Below, piece after piece: positions 7,675 to 16,853 of a stretch of DNA of 64,000 nt. Location of the stretch: contig NZ_VMBG01000002.1 of NCBI RefSeq assembly GCF_007559335.1, forward strand, positions 186,001-250,000. Direction: 5' to 3'. The position numbers and the translations under genes are program-made. The notes under the pieces are model-generated. The model saw nothing but the letters and a program-made list of their open reading frames with translations. It did not search any database and was not told where the DNA came from. Position 1 is the first letter of the stretch. Each line of letters starts with the position of its first letter. The stretch comes from Rariglobus hedericola. GTDB taxonomy: Bacteria; Verrucomicrobiota; Verrucomicrobiia; Opitutales; Opitutaceae.

Positions 7675-8718
7675 ATGCTTTGGATTACCCCCCGATTTAG
7701 TCGTTGGCTGGCACTCATGGCGGTTTTGTTCAGCGCTTTCGCCGAGAGCCGCGCGTGCATTTGGGACAGCGATACGCTGGCGATGGAGCAGGCCCGGTTT
7801 CCGGGAATGCTGGATGTCATGGGTGGAAACTTCCCTCGACATTCGCCGGAGTTCTATGCCTGGCGCATTGAACGTGTCCGCGTGCTGCTGGTTAAGGATC
7901 CACGCAACGCTACGTTGCGGGATGATCTGTCGGTGGCGCTCCATAAGTTGGGGCGACACGCGGAAGCGATTCAGGTGATGTTAGACTCGCTGGCGATCAC
8001 GCCTAACCGCTACGAGACGCTTTCGAATCTGGGCACCTTTACGATTTACACCGGCGACCTGCCGGCGAGCCGCGTGTGGCTGCAAAAGGCGCTGGCCATT
8101 AATCCCAACGCGCATTTCGGGCGCGAGAAATACCAGCTTTGGTTGGTCGAGTATCTGATGTTGCGCGCTGATCCGGCGAGCGTGCCAGAGATAACCGATC
8201 GGTTGCCTCCGTATAGCTTCGCCAAGGTGCGGGAGAACTATGCGGAGTTCGTCATGTTCCAGCAGGGCAAGGCATCCGGTTGGCTGGAAGAGGATGCACG
8301 TGGCGCCGCGTTGCGCGGGGTGCTGGGCATGATGCTGTTTGCTGATTACCAGAACCCGGTGTTGCTGGAGGCGCTCGGTGATATTTTGGAGCAGGGGGAT
8401 CCGCGTAAGAATGCCGTGCACATGGCCGAGCAGGCCTATGCACTCGCCCGTGATTTGTATGGCGAAAAAACGGCTGCGGAACGGCTGGACAGGAAAACCA
8501 AAGAGGCTGATTCGAGCTATTCGTCGAAATCGGCACCTGATTTGAAGAAATTGAAGAAGGCCATGTCGGAGGCCCAAACGGCGGGAAAAGCACTCGCGAA
8601 ACGAGTGCGCGAGGATGAACTCAAGTGGATCGCCTCGGGGCAGGATGCGGGACGTGAGTTCGAGAAAAAATATCTGGGGGCATCGACGCCGACGGTGGAA
8701 TTTCGAGCAGGGAAGTAG
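7675..8718 (+). CDS. Exported TPR-repeat protein of unknown function
   Basis: A 347-residue protein with an N-terminal hydrophobic export signal (about residues 8-25) ending SRACIWD. The sequence right after it, CIWDSDTLAMEQARFP, is a recognisable start of a family of uncharacterised planctomycete/verrucomicrobial periplasmic proteins. TPR-like helical repeats occupy roughly residues 75-150 (SVALHKLGRHAEAIQVML, then SNLGTFTIYTGDLPASRVWL). The C-terminal 90 residues are lysine- and glutamate-rich and probably helical. It stands alone, divergent from pqiA and convergent with a small membrane protein gene. A scaffolding role is possible, but no function can be assigned. Confidence 0.75.
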   Translation: MLWITPRFSRWLALMAVLFSAFAESRACIWDSDTLAMEQARFPGMLDVMGGNFPRHSPEFYAWRIERVRVLLVKDPRNATLRDDLSVALHKLGRHAEAIQVMLDSLAITPNRYETLSNLGTFTIYTGDLPASRVWLQKALAINPNAHFGREKYQLWLVEYLMLRADPASVPEITDRLPPYSFAKVRENYAEFVMFQQGKASGWLEEDARGAALRGVLGMMLFADYQNPVLLEALGDILEQGDPRKNAVHMAEQAYALARDLYGEKTAAERLDRKTKEADSSYSSKSAPDLKKLKKAMSEAQTAGKALAKRVREDELKWIASGQDAGREFEKKYLGASTPTVEFRAGK

Positions 8719-8740
8719 AACGACGGCCGTCCAGTTACTC

Positions 8741-9148
8741 TCAGACGAGAGCTTCCATGACTTGGCCAAGCGCGTCCATGATCGCGGTTCCGAGAAGGAT
8801 GGAGATCAGTGCGAGGACCAAGTTGCAGCCGGAGATGACAAGCAGGGCGGTGAGTGGGCTGCGCACCTTATACGCAGCGACGCCGGCGACGACAGGCAGT
8901 GCGGCGCTCAGCGAGATAAGCGGCGAGTTGGTCGACTGGGCGATTTGCAGGCTGAGCGGGATCGGAGCCCCTTTGAGCATTCCGGTGAAAAACAAATGGG
9001 CTGATCCTGCGGAAAACGACCATGACAGTCGCACGGCGATGTAGCCGAGGATCAGAGTCAGCACGAGGAATCCGATGCGGCAGCCTAGGTCGAGATCACG
9101 CAGAGTGCGTTCAGGTAGCGGCAGAGGCTGCGAGACTGCGGGATTCAT
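8741..9148 (-). CDS. Small multi-pass membrane protein, unknown
   Basis: A 135-residue protein with three or four hydrophobic helices (about 24-45, 75-95 and 100-130) and a short charged N-terminus containing PLPERTLRDLDLG. I do not recognise the family. It lies directly downstream of purB on the same strand, 15 bases after its stop codon, so it is probably cotranscribed with purB. It is convergent with the TPR gene. Confidence 0.6.
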   Translation of the reverse strand: MNPAVSQPLPLPERTLRDLDLGCRIGFLVLTLILGYIAVRLSWSFSAGSAHLFFTGMLKGAPIPLSLQIAQSTNSPLISLSAALPVVAGVAAYKVRSPLTALLVISGCNLVLALISILLGTAIMDALGQVMEALV

Positions 9149-9163
9149 GCCGTGTAACTCCGA

Positions 9164-10588
9164 TTACAGGAGTTTGCCGGGCTCGTAGGTGGCGGCGCCT
9201 TTGACTTTGCGGGTCGTGGTTTTGACGGTGGCGACGAAGGTGTCGACTTGCTGCGGGGCGGCGCCGACGAAGCGTTTGGCGTCGCTGAGGATGGCGCGGA
9301 GAGCCTTTTCCGAGAGACCGAGACGGGTGTCGGCGGCGAGCAACACGACGAGGTCGGATTCGCCTTGACCGGTGCGGATGGATTTGGCGGCGGCGAGGGC
9401 GTTTTCTTTGATCGCGAGGTGGGCGGTTTCGCGGCCGACTCCGGCTTTCACGGCTTCCATGAGGATGGTCGTGGTCGCGAGGAAAGGGAGCTGGCGCTGG
9501 ATCTCGGCGGCGATGGCCGCCTCGAAGACGTCCATCTGGTTGAGGACGGCGAGGAGCGTTTCGAGGAGTCCGTCGATGGCGTAGAAAGCGTCGGGCAGCG
9601 CGACGCGGCGGACGACGGAGCAGGAGACGTCACCTTCGTTCCATTGGTGGCCGGAGAGCGCGCCGGTCATGGTGACGTAGCCGGAGAGAATCGTGGAGAA
9701 ACCGCAGATGCGCTCGCAGTTGCGGGCGTTGACCTTGTGCGGCATCGCGGAGGAGCCGACCTGGCCTTTTTGGAAACCTTCGGTGAGCAGGCCTTGGCCG
9801 GCCATGAGGCGGAGCGTGGTGGCGAAGCTCGCGGCGGCGGCGCCGACTTGGTGGAGGGCGGCGACGACTTCGAAGTCGAGCGAGCGCGGGTAAACCTGGC
9901 CGACGGCGTTGAGCGTGGATTTGAAGCCGAGGTGTTTGATGATGCCGGCTTCGAGGCGGGCGACTTTCTTGGCGTCGTTGAAAAGCGTGAGCTGGTCGAG
10001 CTGGGTGCCGACGGCGCCCTTGAGTCCGCGGACCGGATAACGCGCGGTGATCTCGTCGAGTCCGGTGAAGGCGGCGAGGAGTTCCTGGCCGAACATCGCG
10101 AAACGCTTGCCGAGGGTGGTCGGCTGGGCGGGCACGTTGTGCGTGCGGCCGGTGAGCATGAGCGAGCGGTATTGCTTCGAGCGCTTGGAGAGCTTCAGCA
10201 GCGCGGCGGCGGTCTTCATGCGCACGACTTCGAGGGAGCGGGCGATCTGAAGCTGCTCGACGTTTTCAGTGAGGTCGCGGGAGGTGAGGCCGAGGTGGAT
10301 GGACTCGCGGCCGGCGAGGGCATTGAAGGCTTCGATGCGGGCCTTCACGTCGTGGAGCGTGACGCGTTCGCGGGCGTCGATATCGGCGAGATCGATCTTG
10401 GTTTTGACCTTCTCGTAATCAGCGATGGCGGCGGCGGGAATGGGCAGGCCGAGGTCGCGCTGGGCCTTCATGACGGCGATCCAGTAATCGCGTTCGATGG
10501 TGATGCGTCCGGTGGGCGACCAGATGTCTTTGATGAGGGGCGAGGCGTAGCGTTCGGCGAGGACGTTGGGAATGGCGGCGGAGGACAT
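9164..10588 (-). CDS. purB: Adenylosuccinate lyase
   Basis: A 474-residue member of the fumarase/aspartase superfamily. It releases fumarate from adenylosuccinate and from SAICAR in purine synthesis. The superfamily signature GSSAMPHKVNARNCER (about residue 290) carries the flexible catalytic-loop serine, and GLTSRDLTENV (about 107) contributes to substrate binding. Length is normal. An in-frame ATG 19 codons upstream exists, but homology-like sequence starts after MSSAAIPNVLAERY, so I use 10588. The C-terminus (KGAATYEPGKLL) is duplicated as a fragment at 7562-7621. Confidence 0.93.
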   Translation of the reverse strand: MSSAAIPNVLAERYASPLIKDIWSPTGRITIERDYWIAVMKAQRDLGLPIPAAAIADYEKVKTKIDLADIDARERVTLHDVKARIEAFNALAGRESIHLGLTSRDLTENVEQLQIARSLEVVRMKTAAALLKLSKRSKQYRSLMLTGRTHNVPAQPTTLGKRFAMFGQELLAAFTGLDEITARYPVRGLKGAVGTQLDQLTLFNDAKKVARLEAGIIKHLGFKSTLNAVGQVYPRSLDFEVVAALHQVGAAAASFATTLRLMAGQGLLTEGFQKGQVGSSAMPHKVNARNCERICGFSTILSGYVTMTGALSGHQWNEGDVSCSVVRRVALPDAFYAIDGLLETLLAVLNQMDVFEAAIAAEIQRQLPFLATTTILMEAVKAGVGRETAHLAIKENALAAAKSIRTGQGESDLVVLLAADTRLGLSEKALRAILSDAKRFVGAAPQQVDTFVATVKTTTRKVKGAATYEPGKLL

Positions 10589-10752
10589 GTTGAAATCAAG
10601 AGCGAAGCAGGTGGCGGGGCGTGGGGCTAGAACGTTTTGGGGCACACGGGTAATGCCTTAAGGGAATGCTCGAAAGTAGGTAAAGTTAAGCGGGGTAAGT
10701 GCCGATGGGGTGTTACGTCTTTCCCGACCTGCATTCCCTTCGCCCCGTTGTC

Positions 10753-12201
10753 ATGAAAACCTTTTCGCTTTCTCAAAAGCTAGGCGGCCTGGTGGCCTTG
10801 TTATTGTTACTCTCCGTCGTGCTGGGCGGGCTCGGTGTCTATGCCATCCGTGCAACCAACCAGGGTTTGCTCACGGTCTATCAAGACCGCGTGGTTCCTT
10901 TGAAGCAGCTCAAGGTGATCGCCGATGCGTATGCGGTGAATCTGATCGATGCTGCCAATAAAGCCAACGCAGGTATCTTTACGCCCCGACAAGCGTTGAC
11001 TTCGGTCGTGGATGCCCGCGCGTCAATCAAGCGCGAGTGGGGAAACTATCTGGCGACCTATCTTACCCCGGAGGAGGCGGCATTGGCGAAACAGGCGGGT
11101 GATTTGCTGGCCGCTGCCGATAATGATGTCGAGCGGTTGGAGGCGACATTGAGGAAGCTGGGCGATGCCAAGGCCGAGGCCGGCGTGCTGGTTGAATTCG
11201 ACGGGCCGCTTTACGCGAAGATCGATCCAGTATCTGCGAAAATTTCCGATCTGGTGGAACTGCAACTGCGCGTTGCCGGCGAGGAGTATGAGGCAGCCCA
11301 GAAGCGTTACAGCCGGCTGCTGCTCCAGTTCGCTCTGCTGATAGCGTTGGGTGGCGGCGGGTCACTGATCGGAGCGTTTCTGCTCATACGGCGTATAACC
11401 GGCGTGTTGCATGCGGCATCGGCTGAAATTCAATCGGCCGCCGTGCAGGCGTCGAGTGCGAGCGAGCAGGTGTCCAGTGGGAGCCAGACCATCGCGCACG
11501 GCGCAAGCGAACAGGCGGCCACATTGGAGGAAACGGGCGCCTCCCTTGAGGAGATCGCCAGCATGACTTCACGCAATGCCGAGAACGCCGCCGCCGCGCA
11601 CACCGCCGCTTCCGATACGCGTGAATCGGCCGAACGGGGCGTTGCCCAAGTCGCCAGATTGCAAAGCTCGATGCAGGCGTTGGTGGAGTCCTCCGCCGAT
11701 ATCACCAAGATTCTCAAGACCATCGAGGAAATCGCTTTTCAGACCAATATACTGGCGCTCAATGCGGCGGTCGAAGCGGCGCGTGCGGGCGAAGCAGGCG
11801 CTGGATTTTCCATCGTGGCCGACGAGGTGCGATCGCTGGCGAAGCGGTGCTCCGAGGCTGCGCGCGACACGGCCGCCAAAATCGGCGTGGCTAACGAAAA
11901 CAGTGGGATCGGCGCGTCGACCAGTCGCGAGGTAGCGGCTACTTTGGAGATGATTTTGTCCAAGGTGCGCGACGTTGATTCACGCATCGGGGAGATTGCC
12001 ACGGCTTCCGGCGAACAGAGCATCGGGCTTACTCAGCTCAACACCGCGGTCCGCCAACTGGACCAGATCACGCAAGGCAACGCGGCCACGGCCGAGGAAA
12101 CCGCGAGCGCGGCCGAGGAGCTCAACGCGCAGTCCGCCGAGCTCATTAAGATCGTCGACCGCCTGGTCGGTTTGATCGACGGCGCGAGTGCGATACCCTG
12201 A
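10753..12201 (+). CDS. Methyl-accepting chemotaxis protein
   Basis: A 482-residue chemoreceptor. TM1 is at about 10-30, the periplasmic region of about 160 residues resembles the four-helix-bundle (4HB_MCP) sensor, and TM2 is at about 190-212. The cytoplasmic signalling tip is [20 protein letters not shown] followed by [15 protein letters not shown]. After TM2 the protein runs almost directly into the methyl-accepting coiled coil, with no clear HAMP domain. No C-terminal pentapeptide for CheR binding is present. An ATG 18 codons upstream is in frame, but [12 protein letters not shown] is a typical receptor start. No che genes lie nearby, so the kinase partner is elsewhere. Confidence 0.9.
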   Translation: MKTFSLSQKLGGLVALLLLLSVVLGGLGVYAIRATNQGLLTVYQDRVVPLKQLKVIADAYAVNLIDAANKANAGIFTPRQALTSVVDARASIKREWGNYLATYLTPEEAALAKQAGDLLAAADNDVERLEATLRKLGDAKAEAGVLVEFDGPLYAKIDPVSAKISDLVELQLRVAGEEYEAAQKRYSRLLLQFALLIALGGGGSLIGAFLLIRRITGVLHAASAEIQSAAVQASSASEQVSSGSQTIAHGASEQAATLEETGASLEEIASMTSRNAENAAAAHTAASDTRESAERGVAQVARLQSSMQALVESSADITKILKTIEEIAFQTNILALNAAVEAARAGEAGAGFSIVADEVRSLAKRCSEAARDTAAKIGVANENSGIGASTSREVAATLEMILSKVRDVDSRIGEIATASGEQSIGLTQLNTAVRQLDQITQGNAATAEETASAAEELNAQSAELIKIVDRLVGLIDGASAIP

Positions 12202-12213
12202 TAGCGGTGGTGT

Positions 12214-13197
12214 TTATCCTCCCACGGTGTTTTGCGGGTGGCCGCTGAGAAAGGCTCGCACGTTGGCGGCGGCGATGTCCAAGAGGCGCTGGCGGGCGGC
12301 GCGGGTGGCCCAGGCCTGATGCGGGGTGACCAGGCAGTTCGGAGCGGCGAGGAGGGGGTTGGCCGGTGGCGGAGGTTCGGCGCTCAAGACGTCGAGTGCG
12401 GCACCGGCGATGCGGTGGTGGTGGAGCGCCTCGACCAAGTCGGCTTCGGAGATGAGCGGGCCGCGTGAGGTGTTGATCAGGAGCGCGGTGGGTTTCATGC
12501 GCGCAAGCGAGGCGGAGTTGATGAGGTGCCGGGTGTCGTCGGTGAGCGGGCAGTGCAGCGAGACGATGTCGCTGTCGGCCAGCAAGCGCTCGAGGGAGAG
12601 AAACGTGACGCCGTCGCTGACACGCGTGGAGGCGGAGCGGCTCGTGGCGACGATCTTCATGCCGAAGGCGCGGGCGAGCGCGGCGACTTGGCGACCAATG
12701 CTGCCGTAGCCGACGATGCCGAGGGTGAGTCCGTCGAGTTCGACGAGCGGTTTTTGCCAGTAACACCAATCGGAGGAGCGCGACCACGCGCCTTCGCGGA
12801 CACCGGCGGCGTGGAGGCCGACGTGGTTGGTTGCTTCCAGGATCAGCGCGAGCGTGTGCTGCGCTACGGAGCGCGTGCCGTAACCGGGGATGTTGGTGAC
12901 GCAAATGCCGCGTGCGCGGGCGGCAGGGACATCGACGACATTAGTGCCGGTCGCGAGCACGCCGATGTAGCGGAGCTTGGGCAAGCGGGCGAGGGTGTCG
13001 GCGGTGAGCGGCGCTTTGTTGGTGAGGATGAATTCGGCGTCGTGCGCGCGGGCGATGATCTCGCTGGTTGTCGTGCGTTCGTGGATACGGCAGTTGGCGA
13101 GCGCGTGAAAGGCGTCCCACGAGAGGTCGCCGGGATTGGTGGCGTGGCCGTCGAGCACGACGAGTTTTGGGGCGGTGAAGATGGTCGTGCTGTTCAT
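12214..13197 (-). CDS. D-2-hydroxyacid dehydrogenase
   Basis: A 327-residue NAD-dependent dehydrogenase of the glycerate/phosphoglycerate dehydrogenase family. The Rossmann loop is GIVGYGSIGRQVAALARAFG (about 148-167). The catalytic arginine lies in LINTSRGPLI, the glutamate in LDVLSAEPPP and the histidine in LVTPHQAW. It reduces a 2-keto acid or oxidises a D-2-hydroxy acid; glycerate or hydroxypyruvate is the commonest substrate for this subgroup. It is coupled by ATGA to the FAD oxidoreductase gene upstream. The pair suggests a two-step oxidation of a sugar acid or similar carbon source. Confidence 0.88.
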   Translation of the reverse strand: MNSTTIFTAPKLVVLDGHATNPGDLSWDAFHALANCRIHERTTTSEIIARAHDAEFILTNKAPLTADTLARLPKLRYIGVLATGTNVVDVPAARARGICVTNIPGYGTRSVAQHTLALILEATNHVGLHAAGVREGAWSRSSDWCYWQKPLVELDGLTLGIVGYGSIGRQVAALARAFGMKIVATSRSASTRVSDGVTFLSLERLLADSDIVSLHCPLTDDTRHLINSASLARMKPTALLINTSRGPLISEADLVEALHHHRIAGAALDVLSAEPPPPANPLLAAPNCLVTPHQAWATRAARQRLLDIAAANVRAFLSGHPQNTVGG

Positions 13198-14633
13198 TGA
13201 GTCGTGAGCGTGCGCGACAGGGTTTTCTGCGGAAGATTCGCGCCGTGGGCGCGCAAGGTGTTCACCAATTCCTCCGTATCGATTTCAGCGGCGGAGCGGC
13301 CGGTGCGCAGGCTTTGCACGGCGGCGGTGCCGGCGGCTTGTCCCATCATGGAGGCGGCGGGTTGCACGCGGATGGAGCCGTGCACTGAGACATCACTGGA
13401 GGCGCAGCGTCCGGCTACCCAGAGATTTTTCCAGCCGCGAGGCACGAGGATGCCGTAGGGGATGCCGAACCACTCGCCTGCCTTGAGGCGCGCGGTTTTG
13501 TCCTTCTCGGTGCTGAAGCGTTCGTATTCCTCCTTCGAGCAGTCGTAAGGGTGGATATCGACGAACTTGTTGAAGATGCCGATCTGGTCGGGGAATTCGC
13601 GGCGTGCGAGGTAATCGCGGAGCGTGAGTTCGTATTCGCCGACGATGCGGCGGGATTCGCGGATGCCGAGGAGCGAGGCGGTGGTAACGTGTTCGATCTT
13701 CGCGCAACCGGGAACGTATTTGCGGTAGAACTCCATGTATTCGAGTGCGAGCTTGCGGCCCCACATCACGCCGTCGCTAAGATCGCGGCAGCGGAGCGCG
13801 TTGAGGTTGAACAAGTGTCCGCCGTTGAGATAGCCGACTTGGTGGCCGACTTTGCTCATGCCCGGCAGGTGGCGGTCGTATTGGGTGAAGTGTCCGTCGG
13901 CGAGCGCTTGCGGGAGGTAGTCGTTTTGCTCGTAGCCGCGCGGCACGGCCCAATCGACTCCGGTGAACAACGACGCGAGCGTGGACGGCATGATCTTGGG
14001 TGTGTCGCGTCCGGCTTCGCGACAGGGCACGCCGCAGAGATTTGCGAGGATGGCATCGCCGGTCGCGTCGACGAAGGTGCGCGCCTTCACGTAGGAGTAG
14101 CCCTCGACGTTGGACAACACGACGCCGTTGACGTGGCGATCCTGCGCATCGACATCCGCATCGATCACGCGCGTGAAAAAGCGCACTTCCACGCCGGCGC
14201 TCAGGGCGAATTCATCGAGCATGAGCTTCAACCCTTCCGCTTTGAACGGGGACCAAGAGTGGAACTTCTTCCGCCAGGAATTCGGGTCTATGCCGGGGGA
14301 CATGAAGCCGCGTGCATACATGGTCTCGACGAGTTCGAGCATGAAGCCGCCCACCAGCCCTTGCTCGCCGTTGGCCATCGGATCGAATGCGGTCACCAAG
14401 CCGGACGAACCCATGCCGCCGAGGCAGCCGGTGGACTCGACGAGCAGAACCTTGGCGCCTAGGCGGGCCGCGCAAATGGCGGCGGCGGCACCGGCGGGGC
14501 CTCCGCCCGCGACGACCAGATCGTAGCCAGCCTCGGCTCGAATGGTGCGATCAAGGCGGTAACTGCCGTCGGCGTGCCCGTAGGTTTTGGAGCCGACGAG
14601 GGACTGAAGCGAAGGGGCAGCGGCGGATGTCAT
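13194..14633 (-). CDS. FAD-dependent oxidoreductase (FAD_oxidored family)
   Basis: A 479-residue flavoprotein. The dinucleotide-binding loop is DLVVAGGGPAGAAAAICAA (about 39-57), followed by the FAD ribose glutamate and LVESTGCLGGMGSSG, a hallmark of the FAD-dependent oxidoreductase group frequent in Planctomycetes and Verrucomicrobia. DATGDA in the middle and the C-terminal NLWVAGRCASSDVSVHGS segment complete the FAD site. No export signal is seen, so it is probably cytoplasmic. It is first in an operon with the hydroxyacid dehydrogenase and divergent from a PocR/AraC-type regulator, the likely controller. Substrate unknown. Confidence 0.85.
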   Translation of the reverse strand: MTSAAAPSLQSLVGSKTYGHADGSYRLDRTIRAEAGYDLVVAGGGPAGAAAAICAARLGAKVLLVESTGCLGGMGSSGLVTAFDPMANGEQGLVGGFMLELVETMYARGFMSPGIDPNSWRKKFHSWSPFKAEGLKLMLDEFALSAGVEVRFFTRVIDADVDAQDRHVNGVVLSNVEGYSYVKARTFVDATGDAILANLCGVPCREAGRDTPKIMPSTLASLFTGVDWAVPRGYEQNDYLPQALADGHFTQYDRHLPGMSKVGHQVGYLNGGHLFNLNALRCRDLSDGVMWGRKLALEYMEFYRKYVPGCAKIEHVTTASLLGIRESRRIVGEYELTLRDYLARREFPDQIGIFNKFVDIHPYDCSKEEYERFSTEKDKTARLKAGEWFGIPYGILVPRGWKNLWVAGRCASSDVSVHGSIRVQPAASMMGQAAGTAAVQSLRTGRSAAEIDTEELVNTLRAHGANLPQKTLSRTLTTQ

Positions 14634-14646
14634 GAGGTGGCTATTT

Positions 14647-14692
14647 TTGCATAAATCATCCGCTCTTTCCTTGCATGCTTGGCTTAAATCAT
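14647..14692. promoter_or_regulatory. Possible operator: paired TTGCAT/AAATCAT direct repeat
   Basis: In the short gap between the divergent oxidoreductase operon and the AraC-type regulator gene, TTGCAT at 14647 is followed by AAATCAT at 14653, and the same two words recur at 14671 and 14686. Direct repeats in this position are typical of AraC-family operators. If functional, the second copy overlaps the proposed start of the regulator gene, which would favour the downstream ATG at 14714 as the true start. Confidence 0.35.
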
Positions 14693-15586
14693 GGCTTTTT
14701 CTGCTACACGGTCATGCATCAACCCAGCGTCATGGAAGTGCCCGAGTGGGCGATCCAGGTGTTTGAAAAACAAAAAGACCTGAGGGTGGTGGTGCATGAT
14801 TTGACCGCGACGCTCGGACCTTTTTTGCAGCCGGAGCGTTTCAAGCACCGTGCGCCTTGCTGCATCGCCGTGAAGGCGCGGCATGACTGGGCATGTGTGG
14901 ATTTTGAGGTGACGCGGTTGCGGGCGGAGCTGCCGGATTTTCCCGAGGGCCGCTATCACCGGTGTCACGCGGGGTTCATGGAATGGGTCGTTCCGGTGTT
15001 TATCAAAGGACGGCTGGCGTGGATTTTGTTCGCGGGCCAACGACGGGCCGCGGGCGATTACCGGCATCTCTTTCGAGATGTGCGCACCACGTCGGGAACC
15101 GGGGTGCAAGCGAAGGCGCTGCGTGAAACCGGTGAGACGGATGCGGAGGTGATTTTGGAGTCGTTGCGGCAGTTGCGCTCACGGTTGCTGGAGTGGCACG
15201 GACAGGTGGCGGTGCTGTTGAAAAACACGCGTCAGCCGGAGGCGGGCGGAGCCGAGGACATGGCGGGGCGGCGACGGTTGATTCAGAATTTTTTGCACGC
15301 GAGCCACACGGAGAGTGCCACGAGTCTGGAGGATCTGGCGAAGGCGCTACACCTGGGCGAAAGCCGCACGTCGCATCTGGTGAAGGAACTCTTCGGCTGC
15401 AGCTATGTGGAGTTGCTCACCGAACTCAGGCTGCGCACGGCGGCGTCATTGCTGCGAGCAAGCGAGTTGTCCGTGACCGAGGTGTGCCTGAACAGCGGCT
15501 TCAGCGATCTGTCGCATTTTCACCGCTGCTTTCAAAAGCGCTTCGCCACCACGCCGTTGAAATACCGGCGGATGTCGAACGCGTGA
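14675..15586 (+). CDS. AraC-family regulator with PocR-type sensor domain
   Basis: A transcription factor of up to 303 residues. The N-terminal half (about 45-140) resembles the PocR ligand-binding domain: paired cysteines in APCCIAVK, a YHRCHAGFMEWVVPVF strand pair and GRLAWILFAGQ. The C-terminal 100 residues are an AraC DNA-binding domain with two helix-turn-helices: SLEDLAKALHLGESRTSHL, then TEVCLNSGFSDLSHFHRCF, ending FATTPLKYRR. Start is uncertain: ATG at 14675 is used here, and ATG at 14714 is equally possible. It is divergent from the FAD oxidoreductase/dehydrogenase operon and probably regulates it. Confidence 0.85.
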   Translation: MLGLNHGFFCYTVMHQPSVMEVPEWAIQVFEKQKDLRVVVHDLTATLGPFLQPERFKHRAPCCIAVKARHDWACVDFEVTRLRAELPDFPEGRYHRCHAGFMEWVVPVFIKGRLAWILFAGQRRAAGDYRHLFRDVRTTSGTGVQAKALRETGETDAEVILESLRQLRSRLLEWHGQVAVLLKNTRQPEAGGAEDMAGRRRLIQNFLHASHTESATSLEDLAKALHLGESRTSHLVKELFGCSYVELLTELRLRTAASLLRASELSVTEVCLNSGFSDLSHFHRCFQKRFATTPLKYRRMSNA

Positions 15587-15590
15587 GTTT

Positions 15591-16709
15591 TTAGGCGGCC
15601 GACAAGCACCGCACGGCCATTTCGCGGAGGACTTCGTTTTGCTCGTTGGGACGTTTTACGATCTCTTCGAAGGCGCGGATGAAGTCCTGCTGGTTGTCGA
15701 TCAGGCGACGCAGTGAAGGGAGTTTTCCGCTGCCGGCGAGCTTGCCCACATACCAGGCGTTTTGACTGAAGAGGTTGTAGGCGCTCTTCTCGGTGACGCC
15801 GATGAAGTGGTGTCCGTAGGCCGTGGCGGCTTTCGGCAGACCGTCGAGTCCGCGCTGGCCGACGCGTGCTTCGCCAGAGTCGACCAAGGCGCGAACCTGG
15901 ATGAGAATGCGGTTGCGATTCTGCATCGCGCTGATGATCGGCCGGGCGTCGCCGCCGGTGAAGAAATGATGATGCAGCGCGGCCAGCGTCCACTTGAGAT
16001 CGCCGCTGAAAAACGCTTCGGCGGCCTCGAAGAAATCGCCCTCGGCGGTATTGGCGGTGAGCTCGGCGACGTGGGCCTCCTCGATGACGGTGGCCTTGCC
16101 GTCGGGGCCGCCGGCGAAGGTGGCGAGCTTGCGGGTCTCCTCGATGAGCAGGCGGGTGTTGGCGCCGACCTTGGCGAGAAGGAGTTGAGCGGCGCCTTCG
16201 CCGAACGTGACGCCGAGTTCACGGGCCTCGGCGAGGATGACGCCGCCGAGGGCTTCGGATCCGCCTTCGCCATCACCGCCGCCAACGAGGGAAAAGTCGG
16301 CGGTTTTTTCGCACCATTTGGGGAAGGCGCGGCGGCGGTCGATGGGCGCGGCGGTGATCACAATCGCGACCTGCGCGGGATCGACGGTGGCGAGGAGCTC
16401 CTTCAGGTCATCGACGAGCTTGAGGGTGCTCTCGGCGCGACCGGTGACGGAGTCGGCGAGGAAGTTGACGTCCTTAAACCAGACAACGCGTTTGCCACCG
16501 AACATGGAGACGGTTTGCACGCTTTCGCGGAAGCGATTGATGGCGCTTTCGACCTCGCCGACGTTGTTGGCAAAACCGCTGATGATCTCGCGGGCGAACT
16601 CATCGGTCACGTCGGCGGTGAGCTCGTCGTAACGCGTCTTGCCGAGTCGATTGACGAGGAAGTCATCGGCTCCGCAGACGAAAATGAACGGCTTGGCGGC
16701 GTCGGGCAT
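15591..16709 (-). CDS. holA: DNA polymerase III delta subunit
   Basis: A 372-residue clamp-loader delta subunit, which opens the sliding clamp during loading. The N-terminus PFIFVCGADDFLVNR matches the degenerate nucleotide-binding start of HolA, VVWFKDVNFLADS corresponds to the strand after the clamp-binding region, and the C-terminal helical domain contains LAALHHHFFTGGDARPI. Length is typical. It is convergent with the AraC gene (4-base gap) and divergent from the sulfatase gene. Confidence 0.85.
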   Translation of the reverse strand: MPDAAKPFIFVCGADDFLVNRLGKTRYDELTADVTDEFAREIISGFANNVGEVESAINRFRESVQTVSMFGGKRVVWFKDVNFLADSVTGRAESTLKLVDDLKELLATVDPAQVAIVITAAPIDRRRAFPKWCEKTADFSLVGGGDGEGGSEALGGVILAEARELGVTFGEGAAQLLLAKVGANTRLLIEETRKLATFAGGPDGKATVIEEAHVAELTANTAEGDFFEAAEAFFSGDLKWTLAALHHHFFTGGDARPIISAMQNRNRILIQVRALVDSGEARVGQRGLDGLPKAATAYGHHFIGVTEKSAYNLFSQNAWYVGKLAGSGKLPSLRRLIDNQQDFIRAFEEIVKRPNEQNEVLREMAVRCLSAA

Positions 16710-16785
16710 GGAAGAGAACTGTGGCGGCGGGCGCGGGCGCGAGGCAAGCGCGGAGGCCGGGACGTTTACCCGCGAATGAATAAAA

Positions 16786-16818
16786 ATTCATCTGTCGTTC
16801 ACGAACGGTTCACGAGCG
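16786..16818 (+). promoter_or_regulatory. Three 11-nt direct repeats, PHO-box-like
   Basis: Three contiguous 11-base units, ATTCATCTGTC, GTTCACGAACG and GTTCACGAGCG, end 35 bases before the sulfatase start. An 11-base period with a GTTCA-type core is the architecture of PhoB/PhoP boxes. The first unit also forms ATGAAT-AAAA-ATTCAT with the bases just upstream (16776-16791). Assignment to a phosphate regulator is inference; no phoB gene is in the window. Confidence 0.45.
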
Positions 16819-16853
16819 GCCGGTAGGGTGAGGCGACTTTTGGCACCCCTCCT

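Noticed and set aside
9248-10630. Plus-strand 460-codon frame opposite purB
   Set aside because: Antisense shadow; PurB signature is on the minus strand.
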